From assembly GCF_003002925.1 (NCBI RefSeq), contig NZ_PVTK01000009.1:62001-126000 (forward strand): a stretch of DNA of 64,000 bases. Reading direction: 5' to 3'. The notes below the pieces were generated by a model. It saw nothing but the letters and a program-made list of their open reading frames with translations. It searched no databases and was not told the DNA's origin. Made by a program: the position numbers and the translations under genes. Positions 19,644-28,472 of the stretch are shown here, piece after piece (the first letter of the stretch is position 1; every line of letters starts with the position of its first letter). The DNA is from Vreelandella songnenensis. Its GTDB lineage: Bacteria; Pseudomonadota; Gammaproteobacteria; Pseudomonadales; Halomonadaceae.

Positions 19644-21002
19644 TTACCAAAGGCGCATCAGATCGAAATACAGGGCCATCGCCATCAAGCCACCTACCAT
19701 GGCAAGCCCGATGCGCAGCCCAATTGCCTGGGTTTGTTCAGAAACCGGCCGCCCACGCACGATTTCTAAAAAATAGTAAAGTAAATGTCCACCATCGAGC
19801 ACCGGAATAGGCAGAAGGTTGAGCACTCCGAGGCTGATGGAGAGATAGGCCAGAAAGCCGACAAACGCTTCAACGCCTGCCCGGGCCGAATCACCGGAAA
19901 TCTGGGCTATCGTGATCGGCCCGGACAAGTTGGAGGGCGAGATCAGCCCCACCAGCATCTTGCGAATCGCATCAACGGTCAACACTACCATATTGCCGGT
20001 ACGCGAAAGCGCCTGGCCTACTGCTTCAATCGGCCCATAGCGAATTTCACGCTGCATCGATTCGGGCCAGGAAACCGGCTCGACGCCTGCTCCAATGTAC
20101 CCAACCTCGCCGCCACTCTCCAGCGCCGTGCTGCCGGGTGTCAACGAAAGCTCACCCTGCTGGTCACCGCGCTGATAGGCCACACTCAGCGTTTCACCTG
20201 CGCTGCGCCGGATCATGGTGACAAACTGCATCCAGTCCTCCACCGGCGTGGCGTCAATCGCCATAATACGGTCGCCTGGCTGCAGGCCAGCATTGGCCGC
20301 CGCTTCACCCTCGACCACCTGGCCCAATACGGCCGGGAACTCGGGTTGCCAGGGCGCCATGCCGAGTGTTTCCAGCGGCTGCGGCGGGTCCTGACGGGTC
20401 AGGTAATTATCGACCTCAAGGGCGTAGCTGCGTTCACTGCTGCTGCCTTCGGGCAGGGCATTGATGGTGAGCGTGCCGCTGAAGCCGATCATGGAAACCA
20501 GCTTCAGATTGATCTCTTCCCAGGAGCGCACCGGATCGTTCTGGATGGCGGTGATTTCATCGCCATGGGCAAGACCTGCTTCGGCAGCCGGTGAATCGGG
20601 CAGAACGTCACCCACCATCGGAATGATCGTGGTCGTGCCGGAGACGAACAGCGCCCAGTAGGCAACGATGGCGAGCAGGAAGTTGGCCAGCGGGCCAGCG
20701 GCAACAATCGCAATACGCCGCCAGACACTCTTGCGGTTAAAGGCCTGATCGAGCTGGTCATCGGGCACCGGCGCTTCGCGCTCGTCTAGCATCTTGACGT
20801 AGCCGCCCAGCGGAATGGCCGCCACGGCGTACTCCGTTCCCTGACGATCCACGGTTGACCACAGCGGCTTGCCGAAGCCCACGGAGAAGCGCAGCACCTT
20901 GACGCCGCAGCGCCGTGCCACCCAGAAGTGCCCAAACTCGTGGAAGGTGACCAGAAGCCCCAGCACGACGATGACCGCTAAAACGTTTTGTAACAGGCCC
21001 AC
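19644..21002 (-). CDS. rseP: Site-2 intramembrane protease RseP
   Basis: RseP is the zinc metalloprotease that makes the second cut of anti-sigma-E and clears signal-peptide remnants in the inner membrane. The 452 residues have the zinc motif HEFGH at residues 21-25 in the first membrane segment and two periplasmic PDZ domains (around 120-300). The second metal-site motif is PVLDGGHLLYY near the C-terminus, between the last membrane helices. The start codon is GTG (21000-21002). It sits between dxr and bamA as in E. coli, so the envelope-stress protease and the assembly machine are co-transcribed. Confidence 0.96.
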   Translation of the reverse strand: MGLLQNVLAVIVVLGLLVTFHEFGHFWVARRCGVKVLRFSVGFGKPLWSTVDRQGTEYAVAAIPLGGYVKMLDEREAPVPDDQLDQAFNRKSVWRRIAIVAAGPLANFLLAIVAYWALFVSGTTTIIPMVGDVLPDSPAAEAGLAHGDEITAIQNDPVRSWEEINLKLVSMIGFSGTLTINALPEGSSSERSYALEVDNYLTRQDPPQPLETLGMAPWQPEFPAVLGQVVEGEAAANAGLQPGDRIMAIDATPVEDWMQFVTMIRRSAGETLSVAYQRGDQQGELSLTPGSTALESGGEVGYIGAGVEPVSWPESMQREIRYGPIEAVGQALSRTGNMVVLTVDAIRKMLVGLISPSNLSGPITIAQISGDSARAGVEAFVGFLAYLSISLGVLNLLPIPVLDGGHLLYYFLEIVRGRPVSEQTQAIGLRIGLAMVGGLMAMALYFDLMRLW

Positions 21003-21054
21003 ACTGTACTCCTTGGCACCATACCTACCAGCCGCCGATGCTCAAGCGACCAAC

Positions 21055-21094
21055 TCTGTACCCATTAATTCTGTACCCATTAACGCTGTATCCA
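21055..21094. repeat. Short tandem repeat, 15-bp unit, about 2.7 copies
   Basis: Two copies of TCTGTACCCATTAA (21055-21068 and 21070-21083), each followed by one variable base, and a degraded third copy (GCTGTATCCA) fill the gap between dxr and rseP. No function is visible. Confidence 0.6.
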
Positions 21095-21098
21095 GCGC

Positions 21099-22298
21099 TC
21101 ATGACCGCGAATGCCTGCCTAGCTGCTCTACCGCCTGCTGACGCGCCCACTGATCCGCCGCCAGAACATTCTCGATGGTGTCTGCGTTACCCGCGTAGGG
21201 CAGCGCCAGCACCTGGGCCACGACCTTGGCGATCGCCTCGAAGCCCAGGGTACCGGCCAGAAACGCCTCGACCGCTATCTCGTTGGCCGCATTGAGAATG
21301 GCCGGCGCCGCACCGCCTGTCTGCATGGCCTCTCGGGCCAGGCGCAGGCAGGGAAAACGCGCCTCATCCGGCGCCTCGAAATCCAGCCGGGCTACCTGAA
21401 ACAGATCCAGCGTTTCCACCCCGGCATCGATACGCTCAGGCCACGCCAGTCCGTAGGCAATCGGCGTACGCATATCCGGATTACCCAACTGGGCGATGAC
21501 CGAGCCGTCGGTGTAAGCCGCCATGGAGTGAATCACACTCTGTGGATGCACTACCACCTGAATTTGTTCGGGCGTGGCATCAAACAGCCAGCACGCCTCG
21601 ATCAGTTCCAGCCCCTTGTTCATCAGCGTGGCGCTGTCGACCGAAATCTTGCGCCCCATCGACCAGTTGGGATGCGCGCAGGCCTGATCCGGCGTGACCT
21701 TGGCAATCTCCTCTGCGCCCCAGGTCCGAAACGGGCCGCCCGAGGCAGTCAGCAGAAGCTGGCGAACGCCGTAACGCTCAAGCCCACCGCGATGGACCGC
21801 CGGCAGGCACTGGTAGATGGCATTATGCTCGGAATCAATCGGCAGCAGCGTAGCACCAGCGCGCTCGACAGCCTGCATGAACAGCGCGCCGCTCATCACC
21901 AGCGCTTCCTTGTTGGCCAGCAGCACACGCTTGCCGGCTTCTGCCGCGGCCAGCGCAGGCATCAGGCCGGCAGCACCTACAATCGCGGCCATCACGGCGT
22001 CAACGCACGCCTCGCGAGCCACCTGACAGAGCGCCTCGTGGCCTGCGCGCACCGCTGTTGACTGGCCGGCGCCTTCAAGCGCCCGGCGCAGCCATTCAGC
22101 GTCGGCGTCGCTATCGAGGACGGCGACTTGGGGGTGGTGCGCCAGGCATTGATCGAGAAGTGCTTCTTTCGAAGTGTGCGCAGTCAATGCATAAACCCGA
22201 TAGCGCTCGGGGTGGCGGGCAATCACATCCAGCGTACTGACACCAATGGAGCCCGTCGAGCCGAGTACGGTAACCCACTGACGGGGCAAAGCACTCAT
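21099..22298 (-). CDS. dxr: 1-deoxy-D-xylulose 5-phosphate reductoisomerase
   Basis: Dxr makes 2-C-methyl-D-erythritol 4-phosphate, the committed step of the non-mevalonate isoprenoid pathway, using NADPH and a divalent metal. The 399 residues show the NADPH loop [13 protein letters not shown] (from residue 13), [11 protein letters not shown], the metal/substrate block [14 protein letters not shown], and [10 protein letters not shown] and [21 protein letters not shown]. The ATG overlaps the cdsA stop as ATGA. It supplies precursors for the undecaprenyl synthase encoded two genes upstream. Confidence 0.97.
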   Translation of the reverse strand: MSALPRQWVTVLGSTGSIGVSTLDVIARHPERYRVYALTAHTSKEALLDQCLAHHPQVAVLDSDADAEWLRRALEGAGQSTAVRAGHEALCQVAREACVDAVMAAIVGAAGLMPALAAAEAGKRVLLANKEALVMSGALFMQAVERAGATLLPIDSEHNAIYQCLPAVHRGGLERYGVRQLLLTASGGPFRTWGAEEIAKVTPDQACAHPNWSMGRKISVDSATLMNKGLELIEACWLFDATPEQIQVVVHPQSVIHSMAAYTDGSVIAQLGNPDMRTPIAYGLAWPERIDAGVETLDLFQVARLDFEAPDEARFPCLRLAREAMQTGGAAPAILNAANEIAVEAFLAGTLGFEAIAKVVAQVLALPYAGNADTIENVLAADQWARQQAVEQLGRHSRS

Positions 22299-23116
22299 AG
22301 CGGCGCTACCTGTGCCTGAAGCACCAGCAGGTAAAGCAGCGCAAACAGCGGGATGGCGGCGGTAAGGCTATCGATACGATCCAGCACCCCGCCGTGGCCC
22401 GGCAGAAGCTGGCTTGAGTCCTTGATGTCCCGGTAACGCTTGAGCATGCTTTCGAGCAGATCGCCCAGCACCGAGGTAAGCGTGACCACGGCCGTCATGA
22501 CCACCAGGGTGATACCGCCGGTGAAGCCCAGCGACTGCCAAAAGGCAAAGATAACCGCCAGCAGCGTGGTCGCCACCAGCCCACCGATCACGCCCTCCCA
22601 GGACTTGCCGGGGCTGACGCGCGGCGCGAGCTTGCGCTTGCCAAAGCGGCGGCCGGCAAAATAGGCGCCGATATCCGCCGACCACACCAGCAGCAGCACG
22701 AACAGCAACCATACCGCGCCGCTTTCGCGCAGGATATTGAACCCGACCCAGCAGGGCAGCAGCACCCAAAGCCCCATCGCCAGCCGGCGTGACGTTGCCT
22801 GCCACTGAGCCCCCTTCTCCGGGTACTGGGTGACCCAGAAAAGATTAAGCAGCCAGCCAAGGGCGGCGCACCACAAGGGCCACACGGCAAACGCGGCGCC
22901 GCTAAGCCACATCAGCAGCATGATGACGCCAAGCGCGGCCACCAGCTGGATACGCGAGGCTTGGCGCATGACGCCGGAAAGATTCGTCCACTCCCAGGCG
23001 CCAAGCAGCACCATGACAGCGGTAAAAAGCGCAAATGCGCCGCCTTGCAAGCCAAACAGGCCAGCCAGCACCAGCGGTGCCAGCCAGGCTGCGGTGATAA
23101 TCCGCTGTCTAAGCAC
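22295..23116 (-). CDS. cdsA: Phosphatidate cytidylyltransferase (CDP-diglyceride synthase)
   Basis: CdsA converts phosphatidic acid and CTP to CDP-diacylglycerol for phospholipid synthesis in the inner membrane. The 273 residues are strongly hydrophobic with about eight membrane segments. The C-terminal family signature region is [18 protein letters not shown] followed by [15 protein letters not shown]. The start is GTG (23114-23116), lying 8 nt inside uppS. It is the middle member of the uppS-cdsA-dxr-rseP block. Confidence 0.96.
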   Translation of the reverse strand: MLRQRIITAAWLAPLVLAGLFGLQGGAFALFTAVMVLLGAWEWTNLSGVMRQASRIQLVAALGVIMLLMWLSGAAFAVWPLWCAALGWLLNLFWVTQYPEKGAQWQATSRRLAMGLWVLLPCWVGFNILRESGAVWLLFVLLLVWSADIGAYFAGRRFGKRKLAPRVSPGKSWEGVIGGLVATTLLAVIFAFWQSLGFTGGITLVVMTAVVTLTSVLGDLLESMLKRYRDIKDSSQLLPGHGGVLDRIDSLTAAIPLFALLYLLVLQAQVAPL

Positions 23117-23900
23117 CTTGCGCCTCTATTTGTTGGTCGGTCATACCAAAGCGCCGGCGTCGCTTGCAGAAATCGTTTAGCGCAACGTCCAGGGCTTCGG
23201 CGCCGAAATCGGGCCAGAGTAAGGGCGAGAAATGCAGCTCGGCATAGGCCAACTGCCACAGCATGAAGTTGGAAAGCCGCTGCTCGCCGCTTGTTCGAAT
23301 ACACAGATCAATGGGCGGCACGTTGCTGCTGCCCATTGCTTCATCAAAGCAGGTTTCATCGATCTCGTCAGGTTTGAGCTCGCCCCGGGCTACCTGTTCG
23401 GCCAGCGTTTGCGCTGCCCGGGCGATATCCCACTGCCCGCCATAGTTGGCGGCAATCACCAGATGCATGCCGGTATTGTTGGCGGTCAGTGCCTCTGCAC
23501 GATGAATATACTTTTGAATCGCATGAGAAAAGCCGCGCTGTTCGCCAATGATCGACAGCCGGATATTGCGGTCGTTGAGCTTCTTGACTTCGCGCTTGAG
23601 CGCCATCAGGAAAAGCTCCATCAGCGCGTTGACTTCAGCCGCGGGGCGTCGCCAGTTTTCGCTTGAAAAGGCAAACAGGCTCAGGGTCTTTACCTGGCGT
23701 TCGGCGGCGCGCTGAATCACCGCTCTGACGGCTTCGACACCCGCGCGGTGACCGCGTACGCCGGATAGCCCACGGGCGCGGGCCCAGCGGTTATTGCCGT
23801 CCATGATGATGGCAACGTGCGACGGCATGACTTCCCCTGCGGTGAGAGGTGGCGTGCTGGCGTCGCTCGGCTGTTCTTCGGGAAGCTGCGGTGACGTCAT
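23109..23900 (-). CDS. uppS: Undecaprenyl diphosphate synthase
   Basis: UppS is the cis-prenyltransferase making the C55 lipid carrier for peptidoglycan and O-antigen. The core motif HVAIIMDGNNRWARARGL carries the Mg-binding Asp, and GVEAVRAVI, LFAFSSENWRRP and RTSGEQRLSNFMLWQLAYAE follow. The start is uncertain: a GTG at 23912, the ATG at 23898-23900 used here (263 aa), or an ATG at 23826-23828 with the best SD (AGGGGA), which would start right before HVAII. The extra N-terminus is Pro/Ser/Thr-rich and not conserved. Confidence 0.93.
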   Translation of the reverse strand: MTSPQLPEEQPSDASTPPLTAGEVMPSHVAIIMDGNNRWARARGLSGVRGHRAGVEAVRAVIQRAAERQVKTLSLFAFSSENWRRPAAEVNALMELFLMALKREVKKLNDRNIRLSIIGEQRGFSHAIQKYIHRAEALTANNTGMHLVIAANYGGQWDIARAAQTLAEQVARGELKPDEIDETCFDEAMGSSNVPPIDLCIRTSGEQRLSNFMLWQLAYAELHFSPLLWPDFGAEALDVALNDFCKRRRRFGMTDQQIEAQGA

Positions 23901-23942
23901 GGGGTCTCGCACAAAAGCTCAGTCATAATAAAGCCATAGGCC

Positions 23943-23967
23943 CAGCGGGCAGCCTGGCTGCCCGCTG
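23943..23967 (-). promoter_or_regulatory. Intercistronic hairpin between frr and uppS
   Basis: A perfect 10-bp inverted repeat (CAGCGGGCAG, 5-nt loop) lies 20 nt after frr. It lacks a T-tract, so it more likely stabilises RNA or weakly attenuates than terminates. Confidence 0.4.
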
Positions 23968-23986
23968 CTAAGTAAAAACAGGCGGT

Positions 23987-24544
23987 TTATACCTGCATCA
24001 GATCCTGTTCTTTTGCGACAAGCGCCTTGTCGATCTCGGCGATATATTTGTCGGTCAGCTTCTGGATTTCATCTTCACCCTGGCGCTGATCATCTTCGGT
24101 GATCTCTTTTTCCTTGAGCAGGTCCTTGAAGTCACCGTTGGCGTCGCGACGCACGTTGCGTACGGCCACGCGAGCGTGCTCAGCCTCAGAGCGCGCCTGC
24201 TTGATGTAGCCCTTGCGCGTCTCTTCGGTCAGCATGGGCATGGGTACGCGAATGACGTTACCGGCGCTTGACGGGTTCAGACCGAGATCGGCGATCATGA
24301 TGGCCTTTTCGATCTTCGGCACCATGCTCTGCTCCCAGGGTGCCACGGCAAGCGTGCGCGCATCTTCAACGTTCACTGACGCGACCTGGTTCAGCGGCAC
24401 CTGGCCACCGTAGTACTCAACGGTCACCGCATCCAGAATGCTGGGATGCGCGCGTCCGGTACGAATCTTGTTGAAGTTGCTTCCCAGCGCTTCAACGCTT
24501 TTTTTCATGCGAGATTCAGCATCTTTCTTGATATCGTCGATCAC
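23987..24544 (-). CDS. frr: Ribosome recycling factor
   Basis: RRF works with EF-G to split post-termination ribosomes. The 185 residues match the universal length. They include [43 protein letters not shown] and [30 protein letters not shown]. The start codon is GTG (24542-24544), one base after the pyrH stop, in the conserved rpsB-tsf-pyrH-frr order. Confidence 0.98.
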   Translation of the reverse strand: MIDDIKKDAESRMKKSVEALGSNFNKIRTGRAHPSILDAVTVEYYGGQVPLNQVASVNVEDARTLAVAPWEQSMVPKIEKAIMIADLGLNPSSAGNVIRVPMPMLTEETRKGYIKQARSEAEHARVAVRNVRRDANGDFKDLLKEKEITEDDQRQGEDEIQKLTDKYIAEIDKALVAKEQDLMQV

Positions 24545-24545
24545 G

Positions 24546-25322
24546 TTATAACCCTCTGTCTATCAGCGTGCCTTCCTTGCCCCCTACTACCAGATTCAGC
24601 AGGGCACCAGGCTTGTTCATATCAAATACCCGCACCGGCATATTATGGTCACGTACCAGGCAGATAGCGGTCAAATCCATGATACCCAGTTTCTGATCCA
24701 GGGCATCATCGTAGGAGAGCTGGTCATATTTTACCGCGTCGGCATGCTTGACCGGGTCCTTGTCGTAGACACCATCGACCTTGGTGGCCTTGATGACAAC
24801 GTCAACATCGACTTCGATGCCGCGCAGACAGGCGGCGGAGTCGGTGGTGAAGAAAGGATTGCCCGTGCCTGCCGAAAACAGTACCACGTCTCCCGACGTC
24901 AGATAACGGATGGCGGTACGGCGGTCGTAATGCTCGACCACGCCGCTCATGGGAATCGCTGACATGACCCGTGAGCGTATATTGGAACGCTCGAGGGCAT
25001 CACGCATGGCAAGTGCATTCATCACGGTTGCCAGCATTCCCATGTGATCGCCGGTCACCCGATCCATTCCGGCCTCGTTCAGGGCAGCGCCACGGAACAG
25101 ATTGCCACCTCCGATCACGATGCCTACCTGAACGCCGATGCCTACCAGCTGGCCGATTTCCAGCGCCATGCGGTCCAGCACTTTCGGGTCGATACCAAAA
25201 TCGTGCTCGCCCATCAGCGCTTCGCCGGAAAGCTTCAGCAGAATACGCTTGTACTTTGACTTGGACTTGCCAATCTGGCTTCCGGCAGCAAGGGGGGTGG
25301 GCTCTTGAATATCACGTGACAT
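24546..25322 (-). CDS. pyrH: Uridylate kinase
   Basis: PyrH phosphorylates UMP to UDP as a hexamer regulated by GTP and UTP. The ATG at 25320-25322 with AGGAGAG gives 258 residues. There is a hydrophilic 20-residue extension before [15 protein letters not shown], then [27 protein letters not shown] and [16 protein letters not shown]. The core is amino-acid-kinase fold and typical of gammaproteobacteria. It lies between tsf and frr; a 9-bp hairpin occupies the gap to tsf. Confidence 0.97.
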   Translation of the reverse strand: MSRDIQEPTPLAAGSQIGKSKSKYKRILLKLSGEALMGEHDFGIDPKVLDRMALEIGQLVGIGVQVGIVIGGGNLFRGAALNEAGMDRVTGDHMGMLATVMNALAMRDALERSNIRSRVMSAIPMSGVVEHYDRRTAIRYLTSGDVVLFSAGTGNPFFTTDSAACLRGIEVDVDVVIKATKVDGVYDKDPVKHADAVKYDQLSYDDALDQKLGIMDLTAICLVRDHNMPVRVFDMNKPGALLNLVVGGKEGTLIDRGL

Positions 25323-25397
25323 GGCATCTCTCCTGAGGCAGACCTGGACACAGGTGGGCGAAGCGGCCCCAGGTTTAGCAGGGGCCGGATACACGAA

Positions 25398-25419
25398 GGC
25401 GTGCGCTTACGCGCACGCC
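25398..25419 (-). promoter_or_regulatory. Intercistronic hairpin between tsf and pyrH
   Basis: A perfect 9-bp stem (GGCGTGCGC, 4-nt loop TTAC) begins 25 nt after tsf. There is no T-tract downstream on the minus strand, so full termination is unlikely. Confidence 0.45.
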
Positions 25420-25443
25420 ATCTTCTGACTGAAACGTCTGACC

Positions 25444-26313
25444 TTAACGACGGCCAGCCTGTTCCATAACTTCCTTGGCGAAGTCGACTTCTTCTTTCTC
25501 GATACCTTCACCCACGACAAAGCGTGTGAAGCTGACCACTTCACCACCGGCTGCCTTGACGAACTCGGCAACGGTCTGGTTCGGGTCTTTAACGAACGGC
25601 TGCTCGGTCAGGCTGTTTTCCGCCAGGTACTTCTTCAGACGGCCTTGAACCATCTTCTCAGCGATCTGCTCGGGCTTGCCCGCCATGTCCGGCTGCGCCA
25701 GGATGATGGCTTTTTCTTCATCCAGCTGCTCCTGCGGCATCTCTTCAGGATGCGCAACCGCCGGATTGATGGCTGCCACGTGCATGGCAACGTCCTTGGC
25801 CGCTTCTGAAGTACCACCTTTCAGAACGGTCAGAACGCCGATGCGGCCGCCGTGGACGTATTCGCCCACCAGACCACCTTCGACCGCGTTGACAACAACG
25901 GCACGACGCACGCCGATGTTCTCGCCGATCTTCTGAACCAGCTGCTCGCGCGTGGATTCCAGATCGCCGGCCATGACGGACGCCACGTCTTCGCTTTTGG
26001 CAGCAAAGAAGGCATCGACAATCTTTTTGGAGAAGGCAATGAAGTTATCATCGCGAGCAACGAAGTCGGTCTCGGAGTTGATTTCAACCATTACACCGTA
26101 GCTGCCGTCTTCGGCAACACGCGTAACCACCGCGCCTTCAGCGGCGGTGCGATCGGCTTTCTTCGCGGCTTTTAGGCCCGAGCTCTTGCGCAGGTTTTCG
26201 ATCGCGACGTCGATATCGCCGTCGGCTTCGGTGAGTGCTTTTTTACACTCCATCATGCCGAGACCGGTACGTTCGCGCAGTTCCTTGACCTGAGAGGCGC
26301 TGATAGCTGCCAT
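25444..26313 (-). CDS. tsf: Translation elongation factor Ts
   Basis: EF-Ts exchanges GDP on EF-Tu. The 289 residues start with the UBA-like domain containing [22 protein letters not shown]. The core domain carries the near-invariant [13 protein letters not shown]. The C-terminal part ends [12 protein letters not shown]. Length is close to E. coli (283). It lies downstream of rpsB across a gap of about 220 bp that contains a terminator-like hairpin. Confidence 0.98.
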   Translation of the reverse strand: MAAISASQVKELRERTGLGMMECKKALTEADGDIDVAIENLRKSSGLKAAKKADRTAAEGAVVTRVAEDGSYGVMVEINSETDFVARDDNFIAFSKKIVDAFFAAKSEDVASVMAGDLESTREQLVQKIGENIGVRRAVVVNAVEGGLVGEYVHGGRIGVLTVLKGGTSEAAKDVAMHVAAINPAVAHPEEMPQEQLDEEKAIILAQPDMAGKPEQIAEKMVQGRLKKYLAENSLTEQPFVKDPNQTVAEFVKAAGGEVVSFTRFVVGEGIEKEEVDFAKEVMEQAGRR

Positions 26314-26465
26314 GAGAATTCACCTCGGAAATGGTTCTATGAGAGTTAAACGCCCTACAGAGTATAGGCATGACAGATGACCATCATGTATCACTCCGAA
26401 GGCCGCTTGCCGGCATACATTGCCCGGCGCAATCGGCCCGCCAGGATGGGTTCATCCCAAGCGGG

Positions 26466-26487
26466 AAAAAGGGGGCACAGGCCCCCT
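26466..26487 (-). terminator. Partial terminator between rpsB and tsf
   Basis: The minus-strand RNA reads AGGGGGC-CTGT-GCCCCCT followed by four more T's, a 7-bp GC stem with a U-tract, 45 nt after rpsB. Because tsf must be transcribed, it is probably leaky and sets the S2:EF-Ts ratio. Confidence 0.7.
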
Positions 26488-26531
26488 CTTGTCACGATGC
26501 GGCCCAACTGCCCGCCGCATCCACTGCAACC

Positions 26532-27281
26532 TTACTCGGCAGCAGCGTCAGTCTCGGCGGAAGCAGCCTCGTCGGTCACTTCAACAAACTCGTCCGGACG
26601 ACCTTCTTTGGCGCGACCACACGCGTCGGCAATGGCCTTCACGTAGATCTGGATAGCGCGAATGGAGTCATCGTTACCCGGGATCACGTAATCAACGCCA
26701 TCCGGGTTTGAGTTGGTATCAACCACGCCAATGACCGGGATACCCAGCTTGTTGGCTTCGTTGATCGCGATGCGCTCGTGGTCAACGTCGATCACGAACA
26801 GTGCGTCCGGCAGGCCGCCCATGTTCTTGATACCACCGATAGAACGCTCGAGCTTCTCTTGCTCGCGAGTCGCCATCAAGACTTCTTTCTTGGTCAGCTT
26901 CTCGAACGTGCCGTCTTCGCGCATGGTTTCAAGATCACGCAGACGCTTGATGGACTGGCGGATGGTCTTGAAGTTAGTCAGCATGCCGCCCAACCAGCGA
27001 TGGTTGACGAACGGCTGATTAACGCGATTCGCTTCTTCTTTGATGATCTTGCTAGCGCTGCGTTTGGTGCCAACAAACAGGATCTTGTTGTTGGATGCCG
27101 ACATCTTCTCGACCACGTCGATCGCTTCGTTCAGCGCCGGCAGGGTGTGTTCGAGGTTGATGATGTGAATCTTGTTGCGCGCGCCGAAGATGAATTTGCC
27201 CATCTTCGGGTTCCAGTATTTGGTCTGGTGACCGAAGTGAGCGCCTGCTTTGAGCAGGTCACGCATATTGACGTGAGACAT
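26532..27281 (-). CDS. rpsB: 30S ribosomal protein S2
   Basis: S2 is a late-assembling protein of the small subunit. I place the start at the ATG at 27279-27281 (AGGAG 7 nt upstream), giving 249 residues and the standard beginning [20 protein letters not shown]. Other blocks are [28 protein letters not shown] and [18 protein letters not shown]. The C-terminus is an acidic Ala/Glu tail. It is the first gene of the superoperon. Confidence 0.98.
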   Translation of the reverse strand: MSHVNMRDLLKAGAHFGHQTKYWNPKMGKFIFGARNKIHIINLEHTLPALNEAIDVVEKMSASNNKILFVGTKRSASKIIKEEANRVNQPFVNHRWLGGMLTNFKTIRQSIKRLRDLETMREDGTFEKLTKKEVLMATREQEKLERSIGGIKNMGGLPDALFVIDVDHERIAINEANKLGIPVIGVVDTNSNPDGVDYVIPGNDDSIRAIQIYVKAIADACGRAKEGRPDEFVEVTDEAASAETDAAAE

Positions 27282-27510
27282 GGTAAAACTCCTGAAACTC
27301 GGGTTAGGCCTCCACGCACCCCATGGATCCGACCGTTGACCGCGTCTAGCGCTGCCAGCGGCACCCGGGACCATGTGCCGGTGCATGTGTGTTTTCAAGG
27401 CTTGCTATTAAGCAGCGCGCCCAAACAAGCGCACTGCAGGTTGTTCGCCTCGCCATGATCGCCGACTCACGTTAAAGAAGCGAGCGAGCGATTGCAGGAA
27501 AGCGCGCGGC

Positions 27511-27539
27511 TTTATACCATAGATCCTTGCCAAGATGAA
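27511..27539 (-). promoter_or_regulatory. rpsB promoter
   Basis: On the minus strand TTCATC (27534-27539), a 17-bp spacer and TATAAA (27511-27516) are followed by a very GC-rich discriminator (GCCGCGCGC). That is typical of stringently controlled ribosomal-protein promoters. The -35 match is weak. Confidence 0.55.
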
Positions 27540-27605
27540 GCCACAGCCTGCGTAACGCGCAATATTTGCCGCGTGATACGGCTAATCAAGACGGTTACCT
27601 GCATA

Positions 27606-27647
27606 CTGTCATTTACTACCTGTCATTCACTACCTGTCATGTACGAC
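27606..27647. repeat. Triplicated 14-bp direct repeat upstream of map
   Basis: Three head-to-tail copies of CTGTCATTYACTAC (27606-27619, 27620-27633, 27634-27647, the last diverged) end 33 bp before the map start. The spacing is not an exact helical-turn multiple. It could be a regulator site or a slippage product. Confidence 0.65.
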
Positions 27648-27680
27648 GACAGTCTGAATCTGAACCCATATCGAGAATTC

Positions 27681-28472
27681 ATGAACGTTCCTATCAAGAC
27701 ACCTTCAGAAATCGAGAAAATGCGCGAAGCTGGGCGCCAGGCCGTCAGTGTGTTCGAAATGATCACGCCTCATATACAGGCGGGCGTCAGCACCGGCGAG
27801 ATCGACCGACTGTGTCATGAATATATTGTCAATGAACTGGGCTCCACTCCCGCCCCGCTCAACTACCACGGCTACACCCACGCTACCTGCATCTCCTTGA
27901 ACCATGTCGTGTGCCACGGCTTTCCGGATTTCAATAAGATCCTTAAAAACGGCGACATCATGAACCTCGATGTCACCGTCAAGACGCCAGACGGCTACCA
28001 CGGCGACTCCAGCATGATGTTCATCATCGGCGACACCATCCAGGGCGAGCGGCTGTGCCGGATTACCCAGGAGTGCCTTTACAAGAGCATCGCGCTGGTC
28101 AAGCCTGGCGTGCGCCTTTCCGAGCTTGCCCGCGTCATCCAGAAGCACGCCGAAGGTCACGGCTACTCGGTGGTTCGCGACTTCTGCGGCCACGGCATTG
28201 GTGCAGACTTCCATGAAGACCCGCAGTTTCTGCATTACGACGGCTACGCGCCCGATGCGGATATCGCGCTGGAAGCGGGCATGTGCTTTACCATCGAGCC
28301 GATGATCAACGTGGGCGGCTACAAGACCAAGGTACTGCGCGATGGCTGGACCGCCGTCACCAAGGACAAGAGCCTTTCGGCGCAGTGGGAGCATACTCTG
28401 CTGGTGACCGAGACCGGGGTTGAAGTGCTGACCGCGCGCAGCGATGAAGACTTCAGTTTCCTGAACGCCTGA
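27681..28472 (+). CDS. map: Methionine aminopeptidase, type I
   Basis: Map removes the N-terminal Met from new proteins. I use the ATG at 27681, giving 263 residues beginning MNVPIKTPSEIEKMREAGRQ, the family start (E. coli 264). Metal ligands are visible in NLDVTVKTPDGYHGDSSMMF (two Asp), GHGIGADFHEDP (His), FTIEPMINVG (Glu) and QWEHTLLVT (Glu). It is divergent from rpsB, as in E. coli, and its stop overlaps the glnD start by one base (TGATG). Confidence 0.97.
   Translation: MNVPIKTPSEIEKMREAGRQAVSVFEMITPHIQAGVSTGEIDRLCHEYIVNELGSTPAPLNYHGYTHATCISLNHVVCHGFPDFNKILKNGDIMNLDVTVKTPDGYHGDSSMMFIIGDTIQGERLCRITQECLYKSIALVKPGVRLSELARVIQKHAEGHGYSVVRDFCGHGIGADFHEDPQFLHYDGYAPDADIALEAGMCFTIEPMINVGGYKTKVLRDGWTAVTKDKSLSAQWEHTLLVTETGVEVLTARSDEDFSFLNA

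Larger units (their letters stand above)
27282..27680. other. Divergent regulatory region between rpsB and map
   Basis: These 399 bp contain no gene. The minus strand has the rpsB promoter (27511-27539) and a leader of about 220 nt with an imperfect hairpin at 27361-27384. Gammaproteobacterial rpsB leaders are known to carry a site at which S2 represses its own operon, and this leader is long enough to hold one. The map side carries a triplicated 14-bp repeat. Confidence 0.5.

Noticed and set aside
27606-27647. Short tandem repeats here and at 21055-21094 as CRISPR
   Set aside because: Units are 14-15 bp with no unique spacers, and no cas genes are present.
27492-27680. N-terminal extension of Map from an upstream ATG at 27492
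   Set aside because: The extension runs through the rpsB promoter and the 14-bp repeats, has no SD, and the conserved protein starts at 27681.
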